Source: Eucalyptus grandis (Eukaryota > Streptophyta > Magnoliopsida > Myrtales > Myrtaceae). Taken from it: a stretch of DNA of 64,000 bases. The number at the start of each line of letters is the position of its first letter. Positions within the stretch are counted from its first letter, which is position 1. The notes beneath the pieces were generated by a model. The model ran no database searches. It saw only the letters and a program-made list of their open reading frames with translations, and was not told where the DNA came from. The stretch covers positions 47,562,196 to 47,626,195 of the forward strand of contig NC_052618.1 of assembly GCF_016545825.1 (NCBI RefSeq), written 5' to 3'. This document shows positions 35,199 through 47,939 of this stretch, one piece after another. The position numbers and the translations under genes were made by a program.

Positions 35199-38100
35199 TG
35201 ACACATAAATTTTTGCACAATTTTTGGGTTAATTTTTACTAAAATAAAAAAAAAATTAATTAATTGCATAGCATATAGATTTAGGTGCATTCGCATTTTT
35301 GCATTTATTGGACTAGTGACGGATGGGTTCAAATGAGTGGTTCTAAGCTTTAATTTGGCAGGCCGGACTAAACCCATAAAGCAAGTAAATTGGCCCGAGC
35401 CCGTTTTCTTTAATGGCTAAAGTTATGTGTGCAAAGATTCCATCATAGTATTTTTCATAGAGAATTGAATGCGCACGATATTTGAGTGGGGGCTGAATCT
35501 TTTAACTATGGGAAAGAAATAAAGAGGAAAAAGGAAAATAAAAAAATCTGCAAGTTTGTTTCTTCATGCAAGGAGAAAATGTATATATTATAAGAAGCAA
35601 GATCGATCAACATGGAAAACATAATCGAGGGTCCACAAGCACAAGTAAAAAGGAAAGAAGCCGGAGCGAAATATATTTTGAACATTCCTGGGAGGAAAGA
35701 AGATTGGACGCTGCAAGATTTAAATCAATTAAGATTGAAAATATGCGTGAATGGAGCAAAATAAAAAGAAAGTGTGCTGAGGAAAGATTTGGTCAACTAA
35801 AAGGCAATCGGCGAAAAAAGCAAGTATAAAAAAGCCAAGAAAGTGGACGCTGAAGAAGAGGGAAAAAAAGAAAACACACGTTCATTCACGAGAGAAAAGA
35901 GAGGGATTGTGTTCGATCAAGCTTTGTCTTTACCTGTGTCATTCTTCTTTGCTGTTGTCGTGATGTGTTCTGGCCCCAGCGTGCACCGAGTTTTCATGTA
36001 GCAAACTATCAGTCTCGGTGAAGCTTTCCGGCAACATCCTGACGCAGTCTTCAGCAAATCTCAGCCACATCGACGAAGTTTTCAGGCCAACGCCAGCGTT
36101 CCAATAGTCACACGGGTTTCCCGAAGACAGTTCAGCAACCTCCAGGCAATCCCGACAATTTCCAACGAGCTCACATAGCAATTCCAACGATCACTCGCAT
36201 GTGCGTCGAGGGTTACAATTGACGCAAAGAAGACAAAACTGGAGCAACCGCTGGAAATTTGTCCCATAGCTGAAGGAAGTTCAAGTGCCAGAATTTGGGA
36301 GCGCACTATTTGTTGGTCCAAGCTTTAAGAGGAAAAAAAGAGGTTCCTAGTCGAGCAACGTAATTGCCCAGTATATCTGGTCCTCTTTGCCTCGCCGACA
36401 AGAAGCCCTTGTGCCGACCACCGAGCCAGTCTTGATCCGGGAAGGTCACACAGAGAATCACTAGTGTCCAAGGAGGCAAAGCCGCTGGTGATCACATCCT
36501 CATAACGAGACTGTCTCACCAATTCGAATTTGGGATTCAATTGAACATACGACCACAATTGAGAGAGAGACGTTCTCCACGTTAACAAAATCATAGATTA
36601 GAGAAGGTTTTTTTTTTTCCCTTAATCTTTCCCTGCGGTCACAAGAGCACACGCCTCACCACTCCACTACGTTCAGGAGGGCATGCAAAAGAAGAAATAT
36701 TCATATTATAAAAGAATTGGTCAACAAAGGGTGGGGTCTTCATGCGTGAAGTTCGCCTGCAACTTCAACGCCCACGACTGCCGATCCATCGTTGACCGCC
36801 ACCTGCTGATTCTATGCCATCGCTGCACCGTCGTTTGCTGCACCGCGCTGCGACCCTTTGGTGACGATCCGCTACAGGTGATCACCATCGAGGATCTGTT
36901 GCCCGTGTCCCACAACGGCAACATCGCCTGCCCGCACTGCTTCAACGTCAAATTCCACTCCCGCGAGTGCTTTCGGAGTCCTGACGATTTCTCCGAGTTT
37001 GGGCTGACACCCCCGATGCAAGTCGCATCCGTGCGACCCATTAGGTCGTCCGCGGAATCCCCAACGACGACTGGTTCTTCGTTGCAGGTGGAGAATTTGT
37101 GGTCAAAAGGTTGAAAATTCAATGGGATCATCAGAGGATTAAAGGATCCCATGGAGCCAATAGTATAAAAAAAAAACAATTAAAAAGAGAAAAAAGAAAT
37201 ATTGTTTGTGCTTGCACCCAATCATCGACGAGTCCTGATCCCTGTCGAGTTTGGAAATTTTTGTTTCGCAGGTCTCATGGAGCCCATCGGGTGACTTTCG
37301 AGCAACCAAGCACCGCCACGCTGCATCGCAGTAGCCATTCGAGAATCAGAATTTGGAAACCAATATTCGAATTAGGTGAGAATCTTATCTATTTTGATTT
37401 TTCGAAAATTCTGTTACCTTATCTGAGATGTTTCTCGATGCATGGCTGAAACTCCCACGATTTTTTGTTCTATCTATAAGGCTTTAGATAGAATAATTAA
37501 TCAAGCGGGAATAAAATTGATAGTTTGATCAAGGCTCAAGATCAATTTATGGATTTTATTAGCGAAACAATTAAGTTTGAATTTAAATTCGAATGATGGA
37601 TAACATTTCTGATGACCATGGTTGATTTGGTGTTGATCTTTAATTGTTTTTTTATCCTGAAAATACAAAAAAATTGCATTTGCATTCCATGTAGATTATG
37701 ATTGATTTTTCTAGATAAAATTGCATGATAGAATAGTTAGGTTTCTTTATGCATGTTTACATAATATCTAGATTGAATAATATTTTTAATTAAATTGCAT
37801 CTAGAATAGGGAGTATATCACTTTAGTTAGATTTTTATTTTTAATAATTTTTAATTACAAATATTTATTAAAAATACAAAAAATCATGCGCGTGTCATAT
37901 AGAATTAAGTTCATGAAATGCACATCATTTAGTATTTGTTGCTAGGTTCATTTAATTAAAAATTGTCCGTCATTAGAATTAGGTCATTTGTTTAATTTAG
38001 ATTGTACATTTAATCATTGGACAACTTTTGATTTAGAATTTCATGGAAAATACAAAAAAAAAATATTGTCTTAAGATAAATCAATTCCATTCTTTAGGAT

Positions 38101-38740
38101 AGGCCGCATGTTTATGTCATATAGTTTAGGTCATATCGCCATCTCATATCCTTTCATGTTAGATTAGTAACATTGCATTGCATAAAGCATGATCCTCATT
38201 AAATAAAGTGAAAATAAAAATTGAATGTTTGCGTGTTAATTAGAAATCATATTTAGGATTGTTGATGTGAATTCTGATTTAACATTGGAGATGCTTTCGT
38301 TGCTATGAGGTAAGTTTTTGTAATTTATTTATTATTTATCTAGGTGTTAAATTGGTGGATTGCGCACCCGCATGATCACCTCACATATTAGGAAATAAAT
38401 TTAAAATCAATCCAAACCGCCTGAAAAACATTTTTTTTCAAAATTAAAGAAAAGGTACCGAAAGGGCGTTAGAGAAATCTAGCGTAACCAAGTCCCCGAA
38501 CTCACAAATCTCTGGTTCGTAGGAGTAAAGTAAATCTCCCATTACTTTACTTGGGTTTCTAATCGACCCACCAAAAATAGATTAGTGGCGACTCCTAAGT
38601 GAAATATCATTTGCATGTTAAGAACTTGAACCTAAGTCGTGAATTTGTATGGGCTTGGGAGAGCCCGAGTTAAGTCTAGGCTTAACAATTCATTAGCCAA
38701 ACCCTAGGTGGTTCACACCCTAAAAAAATTGATCGCGACA
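35199..38740 (+). mobile_element. Probable solo LTR of a Tat-like element
   Basis: The segment starts TGACACATAAATTTTTGC and ends TTGATCGCGACA. Flanks are ctaaac on the left and ctaac on the right, an imperfect target-site copy. The last ~310 bases (from ggtaccgaaagggcgttag) align with the ends of the LTRs at 18172 and, reversed, 26089. No primer site, gag or pol and no internal long direct repeat were seen, so 3.5 kb of LTR alone is the simplest reading; such long LTRs are known in the Ogre group. The ORFs inside (35566-35829, 36683-37114) have no recognisable domain. Confidence 0.6.
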
Positions 38741-39112
38741 CTAACAAATTAAATGCACCTTCATGTTGAACTGACTCAAGCTTTTGTTTTTACGTCTTTT
38801 TTATGGCCAATTTCATATGTATCTTTAATTAGGCTCGTGCTATATATTCTCTCTTCTTTTTGTATATCCTCAGCCGCTGTGAATTGTTTCCCTTCTATCC
38901 TGAAAGAAGAAATATGCATTTCATTCTTGGACTTGCATGGAGCTCCCGATAGAACCTATCCTCGTAATTCAATTTTGTAGAAATTAGTGAAATGATATCC
39001 AGAAGGGAGTGAGCGATACTTTTATTCGGACCTGGGGTCTATGGATCCAAAATAGTTATATTCATTTGACCACGCAGGATCCACACATGAGGCTCATACA
39101 AGTAAGATTGTG
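38741..39112. repeat. Module flank after the solo LTR
   Basis: It is nearly identical to 18173-18540, sharing details such as accttcatg and ctgactcaag that differ in the other copies (acctacatg, ctaactcaag). This makes M1 and M4 sister copies on this side of the insertion site too. No gene. Confidence 0.75.
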
Positions 39113-40350
39113 TTTGGTAGTCAAAATATGATGAAATTTATCATATCATGTGTTTGATGCTTATTTAAGATAGGATAAAGTCATATATAAGATAAATATA
39201 GGTCGGATAAAATTATCCCACGAAAAAGTGAGATAAAGGTAAATAAGATTTCTAATATCCAAAATAAGAAAGTTATTTTCTTGAATATAAACTTATTAAA
39301 TTAAAATATATATATTTCAATGTAAATAATATATGACATTTAATATGAGAAATTCAAAATAACAAAAAAATAGTTTTAAAATTTTATATTTTTGTTTATT
39401 TATATATTTGACTTTAATTATATCTTCTAGTATAAATTCATTATATAAATATAATATAAATTACACTAGAATAATAGAAGGGGGAAAATAATTAAAATAA
39501 TATAATAATAAAATAATAAAAAAGACAAAGAATAAAATAAAATAGGCAATAGTGCTGTGAAGGATTTGTACTATATCCGTTTGTGAACTTTTAGATTCAT
39601 TTACACCGATATGTCGTTTATACTAAAATATATATACAATGGATAGAATACGACAAAATCCCTAAATTTCATATCATATCCTATTCAGTTCTATCATTGT
39701 TAGAAATTCGAATGACTAAATATAATGGTAACATTTCTCATTCTCTATTCTTTTACTCTTTTGCTCCCCGTAACAGAAAAATAATAAAAATCTATCTGAT
39801 AATGTCAACTAATTTTCTTTTTCTTTTTTGGACCGGAAAGGTAGTCAAGAGTAGATTTGGAAGGGGAACAAGAAGTATAAAAAAGTAGTTTCTTATTCCA
39901 TAAAACAATTTCTAGAAACAAGTCATTTTCTTTCTTTCTTTCTTTCTTTCTTTTCTTTTCTTCTTCTTCTTCCTCGCCACATGCCATCGCTTGCCACCCG
40001 ACGCCCCCACTTTGCCACCCACCATTGATTGCCAAACGTCAATCGTCGCCACCGATGGTTGCCCGGTTGGCGATTGTAGGCCACTAGCGAGGAGCAAGAA
40101 GAAGAAGAGTGGGAAAAAAGAGAAAACTAAAAAAATTATTATTAACAAATTAAAAGAAATTCTATATTAAAAAAAAATTTGCGGGTCGTATTAAACACAT
40201 TCTTATTCTTTTTCTATTCCAAGAATAGAAATTTTGTTTAATTACTAAACGCTTTCTTTTACTTGAAAATTGTTTTAGAGAGTACAAATAACAAAAATTA
40301 TCTCTGAAAAAATTGTTTCCTGGAATAAAAAGTATTACCAAATGCACCCT
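39113..40350. mobile_element. Non-autonomous TIR element, complete copy
   Basis: The ends are inverted relatives: left tgtgtttggtag, right (reverse complement) gggtgcatttggta. M3 lacks it (near 30152 catacaattagtagttacg is uninterrupted), which shows it is an insertion. The body is very AT-rich except for a GC-rich core (about 39965-40095) around ttgcc/ggcaa words. No transposase. A 5' part is at 18540-19185. Another copy, split by the copia element, is at 44262-45177 and 54878-55172. The ends resemble hAT-type MITEs, but a clear 8-bp target duplication was not seen. Confidence 0.6.
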
Positions 40351-40679
40351 AATAGTAACGAAGGAGCGGACAAGAATGCCATTTGAAAGGTGTATTTCTT
40401 TCGGAGGAAGCTAGTCTTACTTACACCCAATGGAGTTCTTTGAAAAAATATTTGATATACTACGTCTGTTTTGCAATACTGAAATATTGAGGACGTAGCA
40501 AGCTGTTTTTAGGTATTGAGTATGATCCACTTATTAAACTTCCACTTATAGTCTACTGCATCACTAATGTAGATTTTAGTATAGTGGTCTTAGTATACCA
40601 AGATTGTTCTTTAATATGCAGGCATGTTGACAGAACATGTAAAAATAAAAAGAAACAGTTTCAGTAGTATAAAAATGAG
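40351..40679. repeat. Short copy of the spacer block
   Basis: It resembles the beginning (19186-19300) and end (20440-20600) of the spacer block but lacks its middle, including the degenerate ~100-bp repeats. No gene. Confidence 0.6.
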
Positions 40680-42103
40680 CCTAACCAGGCATTTTCATTT
40701 ATTTCCAAATTAACATATACTTTATAATTCATAAACAAAAAAGATAAGGACATTGGCCTCAATGCTACCGGACAATAGATGTGGACAAACATGATAAAGG
40801 CACAAAAGCGCTTTACTAAATTGAGTGACCAAATTGAGATAAACTTGAATTTCCTTGGAATTTCATTATTTACAAAGCCCGTGCTCACTTTTTCTTGAAT
40901 TTCAATGGTTATTTTCGAAAGCAAAATCGACATTTTTGAAGTCAAATGCACGCCTACCATCAAATTCAACACATGGAAACCCAAATTTTCATGTAACAAC
41001 ATATGCTCGAATTGCCATTTAGACAAGCTTAGGTCATCAGTAGCATGGTTTGCACCCAATTTTAACTCCTGATTTATGGTTGGTAGAAGGGTAAAAGGAA
41101 AACATTTATGCAATTTATTCTTCAGAAACTTTCAAATAAAGGACTGAAATAGCCAATGTCTATCTAAAATAAGGCTCTATGCTCTTCGGCCGACCAAAAC
41201 TTCGCTGGTGACAATATTCCGACGGTCAGAGCAAGGGCAATCTCATCAAATGTGGTTTCCGATGCTTCTCTTCAAGCTCTCTTCCGTCTTCTTCTTCCAA
41301 CTTCTTATGCTTCCAACTGCACGCTACTTCGTGCGAAACATCAGAAAATGTAAAGAAGAAGCTTTTGCTTGTCGGATTCGGGTTTTCATTTCCATCATGT
41401 CACTATGGAAGACGAGAAAGAGCTCGTCCCATGTCCCCCGCGTTTGACCTTTGGTATTGCTGCCTTCTTTGCTTTGAATAGAGAATTGGATGGAGGATGA
41501 TTTCGCAGCGACACAAACATGCTCTCGGCCTTCAACTGTATTCTGTCCTTCTCTCGTCCTCCCTCCAATTGTGGTTCGTTTCACAGACATTTTGAAAATA
41601 TATATATTTGTAAAAGGTAAGTATTATATTGACTTTTGAACTGAGAGGCTATACAACTGTACAGCCGTTTCGAAAATATTTTTGATTCGATAAATTCAAG
41701 AAGAGTGCGTGTTACAGACCCTGTCATTAAACACGACCAAAAAGACCTGCTTCTTCCTCCCAAATCCGCTGACAACCGGAGCTATTGAGGGTTTTCGATT
41801 TCTTCCCTTTTGAGTGATATGGTTTTGGAAAGAACACGAAATGGAATTTTATAGTAGCTTGCTATTCTATTTTTTATCATTGATGGTGCGCAAGTCTAAG
41901 CGCTATGCGAACTCGTTGAGGAGAGCCTCGAAGAACCCTAATTTCAATTTGGGGTTTTTTCGTGCCTTCGAATTGGAGTGAGGCTAAAATTTGCGAGTTA
42001 TGCTCGACGTGATAAGAGGCCCCACCCTTCTTAAGGACAAGCTGGCCCTTCTCTTAAGAAAAGGAATTTTGGAAGTTACAGAGGAACTGGGAACTGCTAG
42101 ACT

Positions 42104-42235
42104 ATGAATCGGGTATTGTATCCAAATGATTCATGCCAAAACTGTGGCGAACGGTATGGACCACGACCCTATCAAAATCCAAGGAAATGTTTTGGATGCG
42201 GACATCAGTATCACATTACGAGAGACTATCCATAG
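42104..42235 (+). pseudogene. Gag zinc-knuckle fragment, second copy
   Basis: Identical in reading to the scrap at 1398-1529: one cysteine pair motif and one CCHC knuckle whose last cysteine is tyrosine. Both copies share this change and the junction with the orphan B promoter, so they arose by duplication of the module, not by separate insertions. Confidence 0.6.
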
Positions 42236-43243
42236 GAAAGGACCCAAGCGAATGCCTCCTGCTTGAGTGGCAAAGGCCATCAAGGGTACTTTAAAGGATC
42301 TTTAGATTTATAAAAGCCTCGTCATTGGAATAAGTGCATCGGAATACATAACGTTAGTGTGTAATACCAGTATAATGGCCTTTTTTTTCTTTAATTCTTT
42401 ACATATTGGAATTTTCGAAATTCGTCAAGTTGTCACTCCCTTAGTAAGCTAAGTTGCCTTGCCTATAAAATATTACTATATGTGCATTTTGAAAATTGAT
42501 CGATTTTTGCAAAGTTCATAGCCAAATTCATCTTACGGCGGTCAACTTTAGATTAGACTGTCTATCAAAATTCTACAAGATATGACTCAATTGTAATTAT
42601 TTTTCAAATCACTTGCGCACGCTAAAATACTTTATTTCTTGTTAAAAAGATTAAGAAAAAAATGGATGTCCGTAGTTAGAAGTCTAAATTAACTATTTCT
42701 ACGCCTGAAAAAATTCTTGAAAACTCGCAAGAATTCATTAAAGTTCGATTTCTATTTATCTATTGACCATGGCACTCTCGTCGTGTGGCATAGTCTATAG
42801 TTTATACTCTCAACGACACTAGCTTTTAATTGTATTTCAAGTTGTTTTTCACGAAAGATATTAAAGAAGATACACCCTTTTGAATTGATTTGGGGCAAAG
42901 CAGCGGAAAAAGCAAGAGCCAGACATGGTATTAAGGTTGTTTCCGATGGTTGGCCACTCCCATGTTTTGTAACGATCTATGCGAAGGATGAGTATTACTT
43001 GGTGGTGCATACATGTCTATAGTTATACCGCGTGCTATTTTCCAAAGTATCAATGAGACTCGCATGCTCCAACGGTGCATGTGAATTAGGCTCACTAAAT
43101 GATGTATAATCGATAATCTGGCGTGCTTTGTTCACGAGAGAGAGAGAAACAGAGAGAGATTCATAAGATTTTATTTCAAGCTTGTGCTGCATATGCATGC
43201 ATTAATCATGGGATAGGTTTCATTTGTTTCCTATCGTTGGCTC

Positions 43244-43557
43244 TCAAGAAACCCGGTGGAGGATCCCCCGGGCAAACACATCTGCCGAGGGGATGGGACA
43301 CTGGCAATTATTTGGATCAGGACATTCTTGAACAACCTTGCAAGGGATCCAACGAACCACATGTCGCGCTTCAACTCTCGTCTCCAAACCTTTTCGTGAA
43401 TAACATTTTTCACAGTTAACAGCAAATTCAGAAGTATGTCACAAATTCATGCAACTCACAACAATATTTGAGGGAGAGGGAGAGAGAGAGATATACCGCA
43501 TGCAAATATGAGAAGCGCAAGTAGTACAACAATACACTTCGAGCCAAATTTCGCCAT
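43244..43557 (-). pseudogene. A5: family A peptide, frameshift removes Cys5 and Cys6
   Basis: Exon 1 (43497-43557) encodes the A2-type signal peptide (MAKFGSK). Exon 2 starts at 43389 and reads the family core through the fourth cysteine (NNCQCPIP). One G is lost from a run of five, which shifts the frame to SADVFARGILHRVS and a stop at TGA 43244-43246. The product would have 68 residues and four of the six core cysteines. The lost base lies in a homopolymer, so a sequencing or assembly error is possible; without it the gene would match A2. Confidence 0.6.
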
Positions 43558-43890
43558 TGCTTTCTTCTGGTGTGTAATCTTGTTATATACTTTGATGTAG
43601 TATATGTATGTTATGTTAGGTCTGTTGTTTCGCAATGAGTTATATATAGGCTGAACCATTCACCTGCGAATCCAGTTTTCTTGACAAGTAAATTAATGTT
43701 TTTCTAAATTTTCGTGCCTATTAAAAATATGCTCATGATAGGTTAGATCTCCATCATTGAATTTCCATAAAAGTAACGTCGGAGGGATTCTTTCATTAAG
43801 AATTTCCATTGTTTTTATATCTATTGGCCCCACACCAAAGGAAGAAAATCTAACAGGATGGAAAGATTTAGTAGAACACTGAATGACCCC

Positions 43891-44429
43891 ACTAAAAAAT
43901 TAAATGCACCTACATGTTGAACTAACTCAAGCTTTTGTTTTTACGTTATTTTTATGGCCAATTTCAGATGTATCTTTAATTAGGCTCGTGCTATATACTC
44001 TCTCTTCTTTTTGTATATCCTCAGCCGCTGTGAATTGTTTCCCTTCTATCCCTGAAAGAAGAAAGATGCATTTCATCCTTGGACTTGCATGGAGCTCCCG
44101 ATAGAACTTATCCTCGTAATTCAATTATGTAGAAATTAGTGAAATGATATCCAAAAGGGAGTGAGCGATACTTTTATCCGGACCTGGGGTCTATGGATCC
44201 AAAATAGTGATATTCATTTGACCACGCGGGATCCACACATGAGGCTCATACGAGTAAGACTGTGTTTGGTAGTCAGAATAGGATAAAATTTATCATATCA
44301 TGTGTTTGATGCTTACTTAAGATAAGAGAAATATAGGTCAAATAAAATTATCTCATGAGTGAGATAAAGGTAAATAAGATTTCTAATATCCAAAATAAGA
44401 AAGTTATTTTTCTTGAATATAAACTTATT

Positions 44430-44464
<35 letters not shown>

Positions 44465-45177
44465 ATGTAAATAATATGTGAAATTTAATATAGGAAATTC
44501 AAAATAACAAAAAAAATTAGTTTTAAAATTAATATTTTTGTTTATTTATATATTTGACTTTAATTCTATCCGTAGTATAAATTCATTATATAAATATAAT
44601 ATATATTACACTAGAATGATGGAAGGGGAAAAATAAATAATAAAAATAATTAAAAATGAAGAATAAAATAAAATAGGCAATAGTGCTGTGAAGGATTTTT
44701 ACTATATCCGTTTGTGAACTTTTAGATTCATTTACATTGATATGTCGTTTATACTAAAAAATATACATGATGCAATGCAAATATATCCAGTTTTACTATT
44801 ACAATTCATGAAGCATTGGATTGAATATGATAAAATCTCTAAATTTTATATCATATTCTATCTAGTTTTATCATTGTTAGAAATTCGTATGACTAAATAT
44901 AACGGTAACATTTATCATTCTCTGTTCTTTTACTCTTTTGCTCCCTATAACAGAAAAAGAACAGAAATCTGTTTGATAATGTCAACTAACTTTTCTCTTT
45001 TTTTTGGAATGGAAAAGTAATTAGGAATAGATTTAGAAGAGGAACCAGAAGTATAAAAATGTAGTTTCTTATTCCAAAAAATAATTTTTAGAAACAAGTC
45101 ATTTTCTTCACGCCATTGCTTGCCGCCCGTCGCCCCCCACTACCACCCACCACTGATTGCCAAACGTCGGTCATCGT
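43891..45177. repeat. Module flank and left half of a TIR element
   Basis: 43891-44260 is module flank as at 24080. 44262-45177 is the left part of the TIR element that is whole at 39113-40350; it is interrupted at 45177 by the copia insertion and resumes at 54878. An (AT)n microsatellite lies at about 44436-44462. No gene. Confidence 0.7.
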
Positions 45178-46117
45178 TGTTGGAGAAAACTTCCTTGAAG
45201 TGTTTTGAAGTTGACAAAGCGTTTCCATCAGTCTAGTCTGAAGACTTGCAGACTCTTCCACCAAAGTCTAAAGACTCCGGACTGCCAGACTTAAGACTCA
45301 AAGTCTATCCTCATTGACAGCTTCTAGACCGTCGAAGAAGGTTTATCCAGAACTGGATGTTTTGTTAAAGATTTGACTTTATCGACTGGAGAAGATCTCT
45401 TGGCTGGATATAGCATGTCACTATCCATTATTCAAATCAAGATTGATTCAAGGATTTTGGATCCGTTGATTGGCAAAGTATACTTGGAAGGTTCTACTTA
45501 TGGAAACCTAGATCCTAATTGTATGAGCGAGCAGGATTGATGGGCTATCGTCATGTTCCTTAAATAGCTCGAAGATCTTCCTAATTGATTCTGTCCAACG
45601 GGTAGATTGGAAGAATTCCTTTGGTAAGTGCCAACGGGTGTGATGGCATAAAGGAGTATATAAGGAAGACGTTCCAGTTGTTTTATGTGTGTGCGCGATA
45701 AAAGAATTCCAAAGTCTGAAACTCCTTGTTCTTTGTCAATTAAACTGTTGAGCGAAATCTTGTACGCAAAAGAGAATCTATATATTTGAGAGACCTTGAG
45801 GAAGTGTAGTAGAGTCTCTACACTGTGGAATCAAGGAAGAGATTTTCTATAACAACTCTTTTGTTCATAGTGAAATCCAACTGGTGGGCTGTCAGTGCGG
45901 AAGAGTGGACGTAGGTTTGGATTAAGCCAAACCACTATAATCTATGTGTTCATATTCTCTTATCTACGCTCTTTTACTTAGATCGTAACTCGTTTTTTTT
46001 TACAAAAGACGAATTTCCTTTTCATAATCTATTGTTGATTAGTGTTGCACACTTATCTCGTAAAATTATTTTTACACCTATTCACCCCCCCTCTAGGTGC
46101 TCATAATAGCTTTCACA
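45178..46117 (+). repeat. 5' LTR, copia element
   Basis: 940 bp, TGTTGGAGAAAAC to GCTTTCACA. A promoter-like gagtatataagg lies near 45655. It pairs with 53935-54872. Confidence 0.92.
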
Positions 46118-46119
46118 AT

Positions 46120-46131
46120 TGGTATCAGAGC
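46120..46131 (+). other. Primer binding site (initiator Met tRNA)
   Basis: tggtatcagagc, two bases after the 5' LTR, is the standard plant copia primer site complementary to the 3' end of initiator methionine tRNA. Confidence 0.9.
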
Positions 46132-46179
46132 CTGTGTACTCACTTAAGTTGAAGTATTTTACTTCAGAGTTAAAGATCC

Positions 46180-47647
46180 ATGGCTAGTATGTTGGCTCCA
46201 GGACTAGTTGAAGGGCAAAGCAATACTAGACCGCCTTATTTTGATGGAAATGAATACAACATATGGAAAAACAAGATGAAGGCATTTCTAAGATAAAAGG
46301 ATCCTCTGGAATGGGATGTGGTAGACAAAAGAATCATTCTTAAAGCTGCACCTGTCTCAGAAAGAGGAAAAGAAGCCGTTAAGTCTAGCGAAATGACTCA
46401 AGAAGAGATAACCAAGAGATAAGCTCTTGATGCAAAAGCAATTTATTCTTTATATCGTGCATTATCACCTACTGAATATAATAGAATATCTTCTTGTGTT
46501 ACAGCTAAAGAAGTCTAGGATAGATTACACATCACCTATGAAGGAACTAATCGAGTGAAAGAAACCAGAATCAACATTCTGCTCTGTCAATACGAAGCAT
46601 TCAAAATGAAATCAGGAGAATCTATCACTAACACGTTTAGTCGTTTTACAGAAATCGTGAATGGTCTTGAAAATCAAGGTCAACCAATTTCTGATCCCAT
46701 GAAAGTAAACAAGCTACTACGTGGACTCTCCAAGGATTGGAATCACATAAAGACCTCAATAAGGGAGACACAAAGAATTATGCCACTTTCTGTCGATGAA
46801 TTGGTTTGGACTCTTCAGTCTTATGAAGTGGAGCGAATCAATGAAGATGAAGATCCTAAAGGTAAAAAATTCATTGCATTAAAATCTAATGATGATTTTG
46901 ATGTCACAGATTCTGAAAACGATATGGATGATGAGGAGTTTGCTTTCATGATAAGAAGATTCAGAAAGCTAAACAGAAATGGGAGAATATTCAATCCAAA
47001 GAAACAAAGTTTTCAAAAGCAACAGACTAAGTCTGTTGAGGATGATGAATCCAATAGAGATATAATCTGTTTTGAATGTAAAAAAAAGGGACATATCAAA
47101 CCCAACTGTCCCCTTCTGAGGAAAAAGAAAGGAAAAGCAAAGAAATATCGAAAGGCACTCAAAGTAGAAACTTGGAGTGATACAAAATGTGAAGAAAGTG
47201 ATGATGATTATGCCAATATTTGTCTCATGGCACAATCGACTCGAGATTCAAACTCCGAGACAGCTCGATTCGGACGGTGAATTCGAGGTAAGTAATTTGA
47301 ATATTCCTTCTAGAGTCTCTAGATACATTGATGAATTGTGTCTTAGTCTCAAAACTTCTCTCAAAAGGATTTCCGAACTCAAAAGAGAAAATGCTACACT
47401 AAAAAAATAGGAAAATGTTTGGAAAGAAAAGGTCAAAAGTCTAGACAAAAGTGTTACTACTTTGAAAAAAAAATGCAGAAAATCTTTCAAAAGAAAATGC
47501 ATTCTTGAAAAATGACATCTCAAATATTTCTAAAAGATTTTCTATAGAATCTGAGAAACTTGAAAAAATTCTTTCAGCACAAAGACCTTACTTCAACAAA
47601 TCAGGTTTTATATGACTGCTGAAACCATTCCTCTAATTGATTTTCCT

Positions 47648-47682
<35 letters not shown>

Positions 47683-47900
47683 AGACCTACAAGAGATGCT
47701 TACAAAAATCATTTCCAATTTTTTTTTGTAAAACCAGTAGGTCGTAGTGCTCTTAGATGTTCTAAGTGCAATAGCTCAGACCATTTTGAGAAAGAATGTC
47801 CTATGGTTTGGAAACCTGTTAAGAAGGTATGGGCAAAGACCGTATATTACACTAACACCAATGGACCCAAGAAAATATGGGTACCTAAGAAAGCTTGAGT
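46180..47900 (+). pseudogene. Copia gag with two zinc knuckles
   Basis: The frame opens at ATG 46180 and has in-frame stops at 46294 (TAA), 46420 (TAA) and 46516 (TAG). It is then open to 47280. It holds a UBN2/gag-polypeptide-type core (KMKSGESITNTFSRFTEIV, VNKLLRGLSKDW) and an acidic linker. Two CCHC knuckles follow: 47068-47109 (CFECKKKGHIKPNC) and, after a frame change, 47758-47799 (CSKCNSSDHFEKEC). Between them a lysine-rich, coiled-coil-like region contains a run of about 24 A (about 47656-47680). The protein would form the particle shell and bind RNA in the cytoplasm. Confidence 0.8.
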
Positions 47901-47939
47901 CTCTTTTTTAAATGTAAGTCACTATCAAGAAAAAAGATT

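Larger units (their letters stand above)
40680..43890. repeat. Module M5, near-identical to M1
   Basis: Everything from 40706 on follows 1-3202 with only scattered differences, including the EEHRALF remnant (41164-41399, here one T short near 41268), the gag scrap and the orphan B promoter. From about 42600 on it is in places closer to M2 (for example the shorter GA run, the gtaacgtcgg end and A5 against A2), so it appears to be a mosaic of M1-like and M2-like sequence. Confidence 0.8.

Noticed and set aside
36683..37179. 143- and 152-codon ORFs on opposite strands with a CxxC-like CPHC
   Set aside because: Inside the probable solo LTR; no domain pattern, and the two frames mirror each other.
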